This document shows, piece by piece, positions 1 to 5,623 of a DNA stretch of 41,814 bases (positions within the stretch are counted from its first letter, which is position 1; each line of letters starts with the position of its first letter). Source of the DNA: a virus; the IMG/VR virus record IMGVR_UViG_3300020455_000029, positions 1 to 41,814 of that record; one strand, given 5' to 3'. A model generated the notes under the pieces. That model saw nothing but the letters and a program-made list of their open reading frames with translations. It had not been told where the DNA came from and ran no database searches. Position numbers and translations under genes: made by a program.

Positions 1-1
1 T

Positions 2-55
2 TTGGAGACCTCTTGTACTGCTGATGTCTTAGGACATCTGAAAAGACAGTTTTGA
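2..55 (+). CDS. possible C-terminal end of an upstream gene (partial)
   Basis: Frame 2 is open from the window edge and reads LETSCTADVLGHLKRQF followed by TGA. The stretch has sensible amino-acid composition and a basic amphipathic end, while the other two forward frames reach stops within the first 40 bases. It is probably the 3' end of a gene lying left of the window. The reading is too short to assign a family. Bases 23-38 inside it form a perfect 6-bp hairpin (GATGTC-TTAG-GACATC), which could simply be coding sequence. Confidence 0.4.
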   Translation: METSCTADVLGHLKRQF

Positions 56-98
56 AGTTGTAAGTCCCACACCCTTTGTAAACGACACTATTATTATC

Positions 99-212
99 AT
101 GTCACCTAATTTCGCAGAATTCCTTTTGGACACTACCAACAATGGTAATGAGATACTATCAGTCCTTGAGGACATTGTAGAGGTAGTAGAGACAGGAGGA
201 ACCGATCTGTAA
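99..212 (+). CDS. small acidic hypothetical protein, 37 aa
   Basis: ATG at 99 to TAA at 210-212, encoding an acidic peptide that begins MSPNFAEFLLDTTNNG and ends VETGGTDL. The sequence looks like one or two short helices (LLDTTNNGNEILSVLEDIVEVVE). No known domain is visible. It sits directly before an intergenic inverted repeat and a terminator, so it closes a transcription unit. Short proteins of this kind are common in T4-like cyanophages, but function cannot be inferred. Confidence 0.6.
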   Translation: MSPNFAEFLLDTTNNGNEILSVLEDIVEVVETGGTDL

Positions 213-233
213 GACAGTTATTAAAGTGGTACA

Positions 234-257
234 AGACCTCTTCACAGGGGTCTTTTT
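234..257 (+). terminator. intrinsic terminator
   Basis: AGACCTC (234-240) pairs with GGGGTCT (247-253) through one T-G wobble around a TTCACA loop, and is followed by a T-run. It separates the 37-aa gene from the next unit and matches the style of the terminator at 10749-10771. Confidence 0.8.
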
Positions 258-268
258 ATTGCTATAAT
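241..268 (+). promoter_or_regulatory. sigma-70-type extended -10 promoter
   Basis: TATAAT at 263-268 is preceded by TG at 260-261, giving an extended -10 (TGcTATAAT). A near-consensus -35, TTCACA, lies at 241-246 with 16-bp spacing inside the terminator loop. It should drive the gene at 299, which has a GGAG ribosome-binding site at 287-290. Confidence 0.65.
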
Positions 269-298
269 ATAAGAGTAAACAAAACAGGAGCATTTCTT

Positions 299-736
299 AT
301 GACTGCAACACCAGTTCAAACAACACTGGAAGAGAGAGTTCTTGGATGGACAGAAGGACTATGTAATTCTTTGACTGAGAATTACAAGCAACATTCAATA
401 AGAATGTATCAAACAGGTGAATCTGAGTATTCTAGAAAGCAGTTGGAAAGTGTAGAGAATGGCACATGGAAAGGCATGAAATTTGTTATAAAGAATGGTA
501 GAAAGTATTATAAAATTATGCAACACGACTTCGATACATTTCAAGATAGAAATGAATATAGAGAAGGAGGTGTTCATGCCTTTGTTGATAAGAAAACAGG
601 TGAAGTTTACAAACCTGCATCATATAATTCACCAGCAAAGTATGTAAGATTTGATTTAAGAATCATTAGAGATCGTGCATTATTACATGATTCACAATTC
701 ACAGGATGGGCAGGTGGTTATCTTTATATTAGATAA
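299..736 (+). CDS. conserved phage hypothetical protein, 145 aa
   Basis: The ATG at 299 lies 8 nt after a GGAG Shine-Dalgarno and downstream of an extended -10 promoter, so the start is well supported. The protein has a charged N-terminal half (residues 1-55) and a central segment with the motif VIKNGRKYYKIM near residues 63-74. The C-terminal third, with the motif YVRFDLRIIRDRALLH, resembles small proteins found widely in marine T4-like phages. There is no signal peptide or membrane segment. It is the first gene of a run of tightly packed small genes. I recognise the type as phage-conserved but not its function. Confidence 0.8.
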   Translation: MTATPVQTTLEERVLGWTEGLCNSLTENYKQHSIRMYQTGESEYSRKQLESVENGTWKGMKFVIKNGRKYYKIMQHDFDTFQDRNEYREGGVHAFVDKKTGEVYKPASYNSPAKYVRFDLRIIRDRALLHDSQFTGWAGGYLYIR

Positions 737-774
737 TCATCCCCACAAATTGTAAACCTTCGATACCATTTATT

Positions 775-966
775 ATGCAAATTACTACCAACAAACTTGA
801 CTTTCTATCTAATGTATTAGAGGATTTCTGTGATTTACACAAAATCAAATTGATGTCAGCAGATGATATTTTATATGGAAGTTACAGAGACAAATTAACA
901 TCATATCAAATATCATGGTTGGAACAATATATCAATGTATGGGACATTATTCAGGAGGTAGATTAA
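775..966 (+). CDS. hypothetical protein, 63 aa
   Basis: ATG at 775; the stop TAA (964-966) overlaps the next start by one base, which implies translational coupling. The protein is helical and acidic (LSNVLEDFCDLHKIKLMSADD), with a conserved-looking YQISWLEQYINVWD near the C-terminus. No domain recognised. It probably belongs to the early small-gene operon beginning at 299. Confidence 0.7.
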   Translation: MQITTNKLDFLSNVLEDFCDLHKIKLMSADDILYGSYRDKLTSYQISWLEQYINVWDIIQEVD

Positions 967-1178
967 TGAGTGAAGACTTAAATCGTATGCACTCAGTAAC
1001 ATTAACTGAGGGACAAATCTCTACAATTCTTTATGTTTTGGAAGGATACATTCAAGGATCTGATGAATATCATTTCAATGATGATTTCACTAGGGATGTT
1101 GATAAGATTTTTGAGGAATTGGAGGGTGTTACCGACCAAACTTTCTTAGATGTAAACAACACTGGAGGTAAGTATTAA
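966..1178 (+). CDS. hypothetical protein, 70 aa
   Basis: The start at 966 is chosen over an upstream in-frame GTG because AGGAGGT at 953-959 is an almost perfect ribosome-binding site 6 nt before it, and because TAATG overlaps the preceding stop. The protein begins MSEDLNRMHSVTLTEGQ and contains a helix (STILYVLEGYIQGSDEY) and an acidic region (DVDKIFEELEG). No domain is recognised. It overlaps the next gene by one base. Confidence 0.75.
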   Translation: MSEDLNRMHSVTLTEGQISTILYVLEGYIQGSDEYHFNDDFTRDVDKIFEELEGVTDQTFLDVNNTGGKY

Positions 1179-1357
1179 TGGCATATCATCACGAATGGTC
1201 ACAATCTTACATGAAAGATTATCAATTAACATTTGAAGAACACCACATGAATAATGAGTGGTTCAATAATATGCTCTCTATGTTAAAACCAGAGGGTGAA
1301 CTTTATGTCCCATTGTTAAACAAATCATTCAACAAATTAGGAGAAGAAGTATGTTAG
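1178..1357 (+). CDS. conserved cyanophage-type small protein, 59 aa
   Basis: ATG at 1178 (TAATG overlap with the previous stop) to TAG at 1355-1357. The peptide is His/Trp/Met-rich and ends with ELYVPLLNKSFNKLGEEVC. A C-terminal pattern of the type VPxLxKxFNKxGEE is, to my recollection, shared by small proteins of many marine T4-like phages. No enzyme motif is seen. It overlaps the next membrane peptide by 7 bases. Confidence 0.7.
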   Translation: MAYHHEWSQSYMKDYQLTFEEHHMNNEWFNNMLSMLKPEGELYVPLLNKSFNKLGEEVC

Positions 1358-1434
1358 TCTATGTAATTGGATTACTAATGGTAATCACAATCTGTTTATT
1401 CGTTTACTATCTTTCACTTTACAACCCAAATTAA
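1351..1434 (+). CDS. single-pass membrane micro-protein, 27 aa
   Basis: ATG at 1351 lies after a GGAGAAG ribosome-binding site within the end of the previous gene; the stop is at 1432-1434. It encodes MLVYVIGLLMVITICLFVYY plus LSLYNPN, essentially one transmembrane helix with a short polar tail. It is packed between two genes with only a 2-nt gap to the next ATG, which argues that it is translated. Phages use such peptides for membrane or lysis-timing roles, but nothing here shows a specific job. Confidence 0.6.
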   Translation: MLVYVIGLLMVITICLFVYYLSLYNPN

Positions 1435-1436
1435 TT

Positions 1437-1697
1437 ATGAAAAACTACACAGTTACCATTGATGTACTAGATGCAGTTTATGATTTTTATCCAGGATTAT
1501 CAACAGAAGATGCTACGAGAATTGCTGACTTGATTGTTGACAAGTGGGATTATACTGGTGAATATAATAAAGTTGGGGATGATATTACATGGTACGCGGA
1601 TGCACTAGATATAGATTTGGAAGGTAAAGATGGGGTCGAGATACCACCCGATAACATTTATGTACTAGATTCACCTAAGTCTTCTTTATTTCCATGA
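1437..1697 (+). CDS. hypothetical protein, 86 aa
   Basis: ATG at 1437, 2 nt after the preceding stop. The protein is acidic with a helical segment (LSTEDATRIADLIVDKWDY) reminiscent of small cyanophage proteins, and a Pro/Asp-rich tail. Its stop overlaps the next start as ATGA at 1694-1697, indicating coupled translation. No functional domain recognised. Confidence 0.75.
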   Translation: MKNYTVTIDVLDAVYDFYPGLSTEDATRIADLIVDKWDYTGEYNKVGDDITWYADALDIDLEGKDGVEIPPDNIYVLDSPKSSLFP

Positions 1698-1885
1698 TTA
1701 ACACTACTATATCTTTTAAACCGACTACGAGATTTACACGTGCAGGTAAATATGGTAAACATATTATGTGTCCTAGTTGTAAATCAATCTCTAAAGTTTA
1801 TCACTTTAGTTGGTCGGGATTACAATGTCAACATTGTAAAGAATGTATAGATAAATCGTTGTGGAGTGTTGAACAATGCAAATGA
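1694..1885 (+). CDS. zinc-ribbon small protein, 63 aa
   Basis: ATG at 1694 overlaps the previous stop (ATGA). Two CxxC knuckles are visible: CPSC at residues 26-29 and CQHC at 45-48, the latter followed by CIDKSLW. This is the arrangement of a small zinc ribbon, a fold often used for nucleic-acid or protein contacts. The N-terminus is basic (KPTTRFTRAGKYGKH). It overlaps the following gene by 10 bases. The function beyond zinc binding is inferred and unproven. Confidence 0.75.
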   Translation: MINTTISFKPTTRFTRAGKYGKHIMCPSCKSISKVYHFSWSGLQCQHCKECIDKSLWSVEQCK

Positions 1886-2181
1886 ATAATCAAACTAAAT
1901 TAACATTTGCATTGGAACATATTGCACATCTTGAAGATTACATTGAAAAGAAATCTTCGTTGTTTGATTCACTATCAACGATCAAGATTGAATTAGAAAA
2001 ACAACTCAAACTAGAACAAAATAGGAAAACTAAAATGTCACAAACTCCAGAAGATTTAATCGTTAAATTAACAGAAATTGCCGACAAATTAGGTGGCAAT
2101 TTGAGTAAACTTACGACTTACAATAGTGCTGGTCGAACATCAAATAAGATTGTAATCGAATATAACATAAAAGAGAAATAA
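1876..2181 (+). CDS. coiled-coil hypothetical protein, 101 aa
   Basis: ATG at 1876 inside the end of the zinc-ribbon gene. Residues 1-50 form a likely coiled coil (ALEHIAHLEDYIEKKSSLF, then LSTIKIELEKQLKLEQ). A basic linker and a second helix (PEDLIVKLTEIADKLGG) follow. Downstream lies an intergenic palindrome and a change of transcription unit. No family recognised. Confidence 0.7.
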   Translation: MQMNNQTKLTFALEHIAHLEDYIEKKSSLFDSLSTIKIELEKQLKLEQNRKTKMSQTPEDLIVKLTEIADKLGGNLSKLTTYNSAGRTSNKIVIEYNIKEK

Positions 2182-2183
2182 GA

Positions 2184-2212
2184 TGTGACACTTTATAAAG
2201 TGAACACTAAAT
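2184..2212 (+). repeat. gene-end inverted-repeat element, copy A
   Basis: TGTGACACTTTATAAAGTG followed by AACACTAAA, just after the stop of the 101-aa gene. Bases 2189-2202 are a perfect 14-bp palindrome (CACTTTATAAAGTG). It is one of at least six related elements lying at or just after stop codons (see also 210, 2821, 3297, 4752 and 5499). Confidence 0.6.
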
Positions 2213-2264
2213 CGTTAAATGTTAATGTTTTGGTGTAATATGTAAACAATGTATAACAAATCCC

Positions 2265-2819
2265 ATGAACGATTTTATTAATCATTTGGAAAATAATGTA
2301 AATTGGGATAAAGTTTTCGGTGTCGTTAATTCTTTATACTCAGATAAAGGATTTACATCAAATGCTGATAACTTTGCAAGGGCAACTATGGTAGAGAAAG
2401 CATTAGATAAGTTCTCTAATTTGGAAAGAGTTGATAAGAATGGATATGATTTCTTATTTAATGATAAGAAAGTAGAGTTAAAAATGGGTAAAAACTTATT
2501 CTATAAGAGGAAAGATCCCAATGCAACTAAGAAGTTTAAGGTTAAATCTTTCCTAAGTGAGACTAAAACAGTGGAGGATTTTAAACAAATTAGTACATAC
2601 GATTATCTCCTTGTTATAGATTTAACGGCAAAAAGAGTGGTGGTAGTTAATGATGAACATGCCCGAAGTTTATATACTGAAGGTGCTGATGGTGCTATGA
2701 TTAGACTATCTAAAGGTGATTATTATGAGTGCAATTTACCTGGAATAAATGTTATCAAACCACCTGTAAATCTTTCAGTATTGTATAATAAAGCAGATGA
2801 ACAGTTCTTATCATTTTAG
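2265..2819 (+). CDS. putative PD-(D/E)XK-type nuclease, 184 aa
   Basis: ATG at 2265. A motif typical of the restriction-endonuclease-like fold is visible: D62 in GYDFLF, then E71-L-K73 in KKVELKMG, giving D-x8-E-x-K, with an upstream helix carrying E44 (MVEKALDKF). Two further strands (TYDYLLVIDL, KRVVVVND) follow, consistent with the core sheet. A basic patch (FYKRKDPNATKKFKVK) could contact nucleic acid. The gene stands alone between two gene-end inverted repeats, so it may be its own transcription unit. A nuclease acting on host or phage DNA or RNA is inferred from motif geometry only. Confidence 0.55.
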   Translation: MNDFINHLENNVNWDKVFGVVNSLYSDKGFTSNADNFARATMVEKALDKFSNLERVDKNGYDFLFNDKKVELKMGKNLFYKRKDPNATKKFKVKSFLSETKTVEDFKQISTYDYLLVIDLTAKRVVVVNDEHARSLYTEGADGAMIRLSKGDYYECNLPGINVIKPPVNLSVLYNKADEQFLSF

Positions 2820-2820
2820 G

Positions 2821-2849
2821 TATGACACTTTGTAAACTGGTACGTTTTT
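2821..2849 (+). repeat. gene-end inverted-repeat element, copy B
   Basis: TATGACACTTTGTAAACTGG then TACGTTTTT, immediately after the stop of the putative nuclease gene. It aligns without gaps to the other copies (GACAct...AAAcTGG.AC). The following T-run is short and no strong hairpin is formed. Confidence 0.5.
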
Positions 2850-2892
2850 ACAACAGAATGTAACAAAATGCTCCATAACGTCATTTTGATCT

Positions 2893-2900
2893 GTTATAAT
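2893..2900 (+). promoter_or_regulatory. extended -10 promoter
   Basis: TG at 2892-2893, one base, then TATAAT at 2895-2900. No good -35 is seen at the expected position. The predicted start site near 2907 lies just before the short reading frame at 2913 and the gene at 2930. Confidence 0.55.
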
Positions 2901-2929
2901 ATGGGAGTTAACATGAATTTTTCTAATTT

Positions 2930-3301
2930 ATGCCTGTAAAGTCAACCTCTGCATCTGCTGTAAAATCAACATCTACACGCAAAAGACGCACTCGTAAGAC
3001 TTCACAAACTGCCGCAAAATCAGTGGCAAAAGTAACACCAACTCTAAAAACAGTTAGTGTTAAGAATGTAGGTCAATCTCCTGCCAAAAAAGTATCAACA
3101 AAGAAATTAAAAAGACCTGCTAAAACTGTTTTAACTCTTAATCATTATAAGAGAGATTTTCAATCAAGGGTTAAAATTCACAATTATGAGTTTAACTTAT
3201 TCCTTGAAGATTGCAAAAAAGGTTTACAATTAGCAGACAAATCTCTTCGTAATTTCTATGATTATGCTTTACAATCTTACAAATTACACTTTAATGTGTG
3301 A
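2930..3301 (+). CDS. histone-H1-like basic protein, 123 aa
   Basis: ATG at 2930. Residues 1-68 are low-complexity and rich in Lys, Arg, Ser, Thr and Ala (RKRRTRKTSQ, SPAKKVSTKK), like the tail of histone H1 or bacterial HU/KAHP-type nucleoid proteins. Residues 69-123 look like a small folded domain (HYKRDFQSRVKIHNYEFNLF). Binding to DNA or RNA is inferred from composition. No clear Shine-Dalgarno precedes 2930; instead an 8-codon frame (2913-2939) overlaps the start. The stop lies within a gene-end inverted repeat and a strong terminator follows. Confidence 0.7.
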   Translation: MPVKSTSASAVKSTSTRKRRTRKTSQTAAKSVAKVTPTLKTVSVKNVGQSPAKKVSTKKLKRPAKTVLTLNHYKRDFQSRVKIHNYEFNLFLEDCKKGLQLADKSLRNFYDYALQSYKLHFNV

Positions 3302-3325
3302 CAGTAAGATTGGTGGCACACTAAA
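3297..3325 (+). repeat. gene-end inverted-repeat element, copy E
   Basis: TGTGACAGTAAGATTGGTGG followed by CACACTAAA. It contains the stop codon of the basic-protein gene and runs directly into a terminator. The segment GTGGCACACTAAAC is shared exactly with the copy at 5499-5527. Confidence 0.65.
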
Positions 3326-3345
3326 CCCCCACTAGGGGGTTTTTT
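3324..3345 (+). terminator. intrinsic terminator
   Basis: AACCCCC (3324-3330), loop ACTA, GGGGGTT (3335-3341), then TTTTT. It ends the basic-protein transcript immediately before the next promoter. Confidence 0.9.
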
Positions 3346-3352
3346 CATGTAT

Positions 3353-3358
3353 TATAAT
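3353..3358 (+). promoter_or_regulatory. promoter -10 box
   Basis: TATAAT at 3353-3358 follows the terminator; no clear -35 is present. Because it overlaps the first in-frame ATG (3347), that ATG lies upstream of the transcript and cannot be the start. The ATG at 3383 is the start of the next gene. Confidence 0.55.
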
Positions 3359-3382
3359 AGAGTAGTCAATCAAAGGTATTTC

Positions 3383-3622
3383 ATGGAAATCACTTCAAGA
3401 GATGGAAATATGGTTGTTGACTTCTATCCTGTAAAGAATTGGGATGGTAAATTGATTAACAATCGTATGCTCAAAGTATTATCATTTCGTGGTGATACTC
3501 AAAAGAAAATGATAATAACTCGTGATGAGTTTTATTATCAAGTAAGAGAGTATATTAAGGATTGTAAGTATTCAGTAACTTCTGAATATATGCCAGCACA
3601 ATTTGTTACTTTGGAGGGTTAA
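3383..3622 (+). CDS. hypothetical protein, 79 aa
   Basis: The start is placed at ATG 3383, with an AAAGG ribosome-binding site at 3373-3377. The upstream ATG at 3347 coincides with the -10 hexamer. The protein begins MEITSRDGNMVVDFYPVKN and looks beta-rich, with a basic helix (QVREYIKDCKYS) toward the end. No known domain. It is 2 nt from the next gene, so the two are co-transcribed. Confidence 0.7.
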   Translation: MEITSRDGNMVVDFYPVKNWDGKLINNRMLKVLSFRGDTQKKMIITRDEFYYQVREYIKDCKYSVTSEYMPAQFVTLEG

Positions 3623-3624
3623 TC

Positions 3625-3852
3625 ATGTTTAAAAGTGAAACATTTGGAAGAATTTTCTGGGTTGATGATAACAATGATTTCAAATCATGCCCACTAAATG
3701 TAGATGGAACGGGTGATTTTACCTGTGAAGATTATGTTTCAGAGTGGACAGATTGGGAGGGAGTTAATTATGAAACTCTCTTTAATATTCATCAATCATG
3801 TGTACTTAACAAGAATAATTACGCAGGTTCACTAACAATCAATGGAGTGTAA
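3625..3852 (+). CDS. conserved cyanophage-type acidic protein, 75 aa
   Basis: ATG at 3625. The protein carries FWVDDNNDFKSCPLNVDG at residues 11-28 and a Trp/Asp-rich centre (YVSEWTDWEGVNYETLF). Patterns of the type FWVDxNxDFxxxPxNxDG with a following EWxDW are familiar to me from many marine T4-like phages, without known function. It lies in an operon with the 79-aa gene upstream and the ligase-like gene downstream. Confidence 0.75.
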   Translation: MFKSETFGRIFWVDDNNDFKSCPLNVDGTGDFTCEDYVSEWTDWEGVNYETLFNIHQSCVLNKNNYAGSLTINGV

Positions 3853-3857
3853 TTAAT

Positions 3858-4763
3858 ATGACTAATTTACATATAGAACACCCTGAAGATACTATTTTAA
3901 CTGGTGATCTTTCAGTGCTTGATGCACTATTAGTGCCATCACATTTGTCTGTTAAAATAGATGGGGCACCTGCAATCGTATGGGGGAAACATCCACAAAC
4001 TAACAGGTTTTTTGTGGGTACAAAATCAGTTTTTAATAAGAAATTAGTCAAGGTAAATTATAACCATGATGAAATAGAAACTAATCATGGAACTGGAGAT
4101 GTTGCCACTATTTTACACAAATGCCTTTGTTATTTGCCCTTTACTGATAACATTTATCAAGGTGATTTTATCGGGTTTGGTGGTGAATCAGAGTACACAC
4201 CTAACACAATAACTTATACATTTGATGATGTAATTGAAGAGCAAATTGTATTAGCACCTCACACAAGATATGTGCTTGATGGTGAATATAATGGTGATGA
4301 AAATGTACTGCGTGAGTGTGTATCAATACCATTATTACATGAACTAATTGATAGTGAAGAGTGTAAGTTTGTTCAACCAAATGCAAACTATGACCTGGAA
4401 GATTCACTTGTTAATAGAATCAAATTTGCCAAAAGTATGGCACAGTTAGTAACATTTGAGGATGATAAAGAGGCATTAAGATTAAAGAAAGTCTTCAATA
4501 GTTTAATTAAACAACAAATAGAAATAGATCCTGAAGATTTTGAAAATCCAAGATTGATAAGTTTATGGTTACTTATCAAAGAGATTAAGGATGAATTGTT
4601 ATCATTTTGTTTTGATGATTGTGAGATGATGGGTTACATTGAAGAAGAGGAATGTGATGGGGAAGGTTATGTTTTAACCAATCCAATTGGCACCTATAAA
4701 ATAATAGATAGAGAGTATTTTAGTCACAAAAACTTTACTTTAGTAAAGAGATGGGACAGTTGA
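3858..4763 (+). CDS. DUF6267-like putative covalent nucleotidyltransferase (RNA-ligase superfamily), 301 aa
   Basis: ATG at 3858. Several motifs of covalent nucleotidyltransferases (DNA/RNA ligases, capping enzymes) can be read in order: K33-I-D-G36 in SVKIDGAPAIVWG (motif I, with Lys33 as the would-be adenylated residue), FFVGTK at 51-56, YQGDFIGFG at 100-108 (motif III-like), D268-x-E-G-Y-V272 (motif IV) and YKIID at 280-284 (motif V-like). The N-terminus HIEHPEDTIL and the KxDGAPA core resemble the phage DUF6267 family as I remember it. There is no obvious C-terminal OB domain. A strand-joining or NMP-transfer role is inferred from the motifs; the substrate is unknown. Its stop lies inside a gene-end inverted repeat. 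Confidence 0.6.
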   Translation: MTNLHIEHPEDTILTGDLSVLDALLVPSHLSVKIDGAPAIVWGKHPQTNRFFVGTKSVFNKKLVKVNYNHDEIETNHGTGDVATILHKCLCYLPFTDNIYQGDFIGFGGESEYTPNTITYTFDDVIEEQIVLAPHTRYVLDGEYNGDENVLRECVSIPLLHELIDSEECKFVQPNANYDLEDSLVNRIKFAKSMAQLVTFEDDKEALRLKKVFNSLIKQQIEIDPEDFENPRLISLWLLIKEIKDELLSFCFDDCEMMGYIEEEECDGEGYVLTNPIGTYKIIDREYFSHKNFTLVKRWDS

Positions 4764-4780
4764 CAAACTGGTATAAAATC
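4752..4780 (+). repeat. gene-end inverted-repeat element, copy C
   Basis: TGGGACAGTTGACAAACTGG followed by TATAAAATC, overlapping the stop of the ligase-like gene. It is followed at once by the -35 of the next promoter, giving the layout stop codon, element, promoter. Confidence 0.55.
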
Positions 4781-4781
4781 A

Positions 4782-4811
4782 TTGACTTTTGACCCCTTTT
4801 GTGTGTATAAT
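4782..4811 (+). promoter_or_regulatory. sigma-70 promoter giving a probably leaderless mRNA
   Basis: TTGACT (4782-4787), 18-bp spacer, TATAAT (4806-4811). The ATG at 4818 is 6 nt after the -10, so transcription should begin at or next to the start codon. Confidence 0.75.
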
Positions 4812-4817
4812 AAGGAT

Positions 4818-5126
4818 ATGAATAAATCAAAATCCCTCTTCTCTCAGTCCATCGATTTGACTGATGACTATCTATCATTTGAATACGTTAAAGGTGTAAC
4901 TACATCTGTATTTGATACCTATCGTAGACAAAATGAACTTGGAATTAACATTGCTATCTATCATTATGGTAACGATGTTTTCAAAGTAAATGTTATGGAT
5001 TATGATAATTCAACGGGTTGTAATGTAGGAACTCAAACCCAATTAGGTGAGTTCGATAACATTTATGATGCCGAAGATTGTGTGGAAACTTATCTTAAAG
5101 ATGTCCTACTTGACTTAGGAGTTTAA
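4818..5126 (+). CDS. hypothetical protein, 102 aa
   Basis: The start is set at ATG 4818. An in-frame TTG at 4782 is actually the promoter -35 box and would lie outside the transcript. The protein begins MNKSKSLFSQSIDLTDDYLS and contains FEYVKGVTTSVFDTY and a beta-rich half (NIAIYHYGNDVFKVNVMDYD), ending with an acidic helix. No family recognised. It heads an operon with the next two genes. Confidence 0.7.
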   Translation: MNKSKSLFSQSIDLTDDYLSFEYVKGVTTSVFDTYRRQNELGINIAIYHYGNDVFKVNVMDYDNSTGCNVGTQTQLGEFDNIYDAEDCVETYLKDVLLDLGV

Positions 5127-5128
5127 CA

Positions 5129-5287
5129 ATGAGTTGCTCACAAAATCAAATGATTCTTGAAGATTTATTTGAAGAAATCCTATCCGAACTATACATTACT
5201 CACAAAGATGATGTCATTAGTAGAAAAGAATTGGAAGAGATTGCTACCACTATTACTCAACAAAGATTTGAGGATATGTGTCAATGA
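5129..5287 (+). CDS. hypothetical helical protein, 52 aa
   Basis: ATG at 5129, 2 nt after the previous stop, to TGA at 5285-5287. The sequence is strongly helical and acidic (MILEDLFEEILSELYI, then SRKELEEIATTITQQRFED). Its stop overlaps the next start as ATGA. No domain recognised. Confidence 0.65.
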   Translation: MSCSQNQMILEDLFEEILSELYITHKDDVISRKELEEIATTITQQRFEDMCQ

Positions 5288-5496
5288 AACTATTAACAAC
5301 AGGCAGAATTATCGGGTCATTCTTGATAGTTACTGCCTATTTTATTGTTTTACATGTATCGGCAACATTAGGTGCTTTTATGCACTTAATTGCTAACGTA
5401 ATTAGCATACCATTCTTTATAAGAACTAAGGCACATGATGTGGTTATAATGTTAACATTCCTTATGATAATATCACTCAGCAAAATTATTACATAG
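5284..5496 (+). CDS. small multi-pass membrane protein, 70 aa
   Basis: ATG at 5284 overlaps the previous stop (ATGA), which is preferred over a GTG two codons upstream. Three hydrophobic segments are visible: residues 9-25 (IIGSFLIVTAYFIVLHV), 29-46 and 53-69 (VVIMLTFLMIISLSKII), so it is an inner-membrane protein. Similar proteins with IPFFIxTKAxDVVIML occur, as far as I recall, across marine T4-like phages. The role is unknown; a holin is possible on topology alone but unsupported. Confidence 0.75.
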   Translation: MKLLTTGRIIGSFLIVTAYFIVLHVSATLGAFMHLIANVISIPFFIRTKAHDVVIMLTFLMIISLSKIIT

Positions 5497-5498
5497 TC

Positions 5499-5527
5499 TG
5501 TGCCACCTCACAAAGTGGCACACTAAA
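5499..5527 (+). repeat. gene-end inverted-repeat element, copy D (perfect arms)
   Basis: TGTGCCAC (5499-5506), CTCACAAA, GTGGCACA (5515-5522): perfect 8-bp arms, then CTAAA. It starts 2 nt after the membrane-protein stop. No T-run follows, so it is not a canonical terminator. Confidence 0.7.
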
Positions 5528-5623
5528 CTCCCATTAGACCCTAAAATCGAGTATATTATAGAAGTGGGGGAGAGATAAACCTCTTTTCACACTAACCAAA
5601 TTCCCTTTAATTCTTTTCACTAC

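Noticed and set aside
3347-3382. Upstream ATG at 3347 as start of the 79-aa gene
   Set aside because: It overlaps the TATAAT promoter box and would lie upstream of the transcript; ATG 3383 has a good ribosome-binding site.
5157-5396. Alternative forward frame across 5157-5396
   Set aside because: It runs out of frame through two genes that are linked by an ATGA overlap and have better composition, including the conserved-looking membrane protein.
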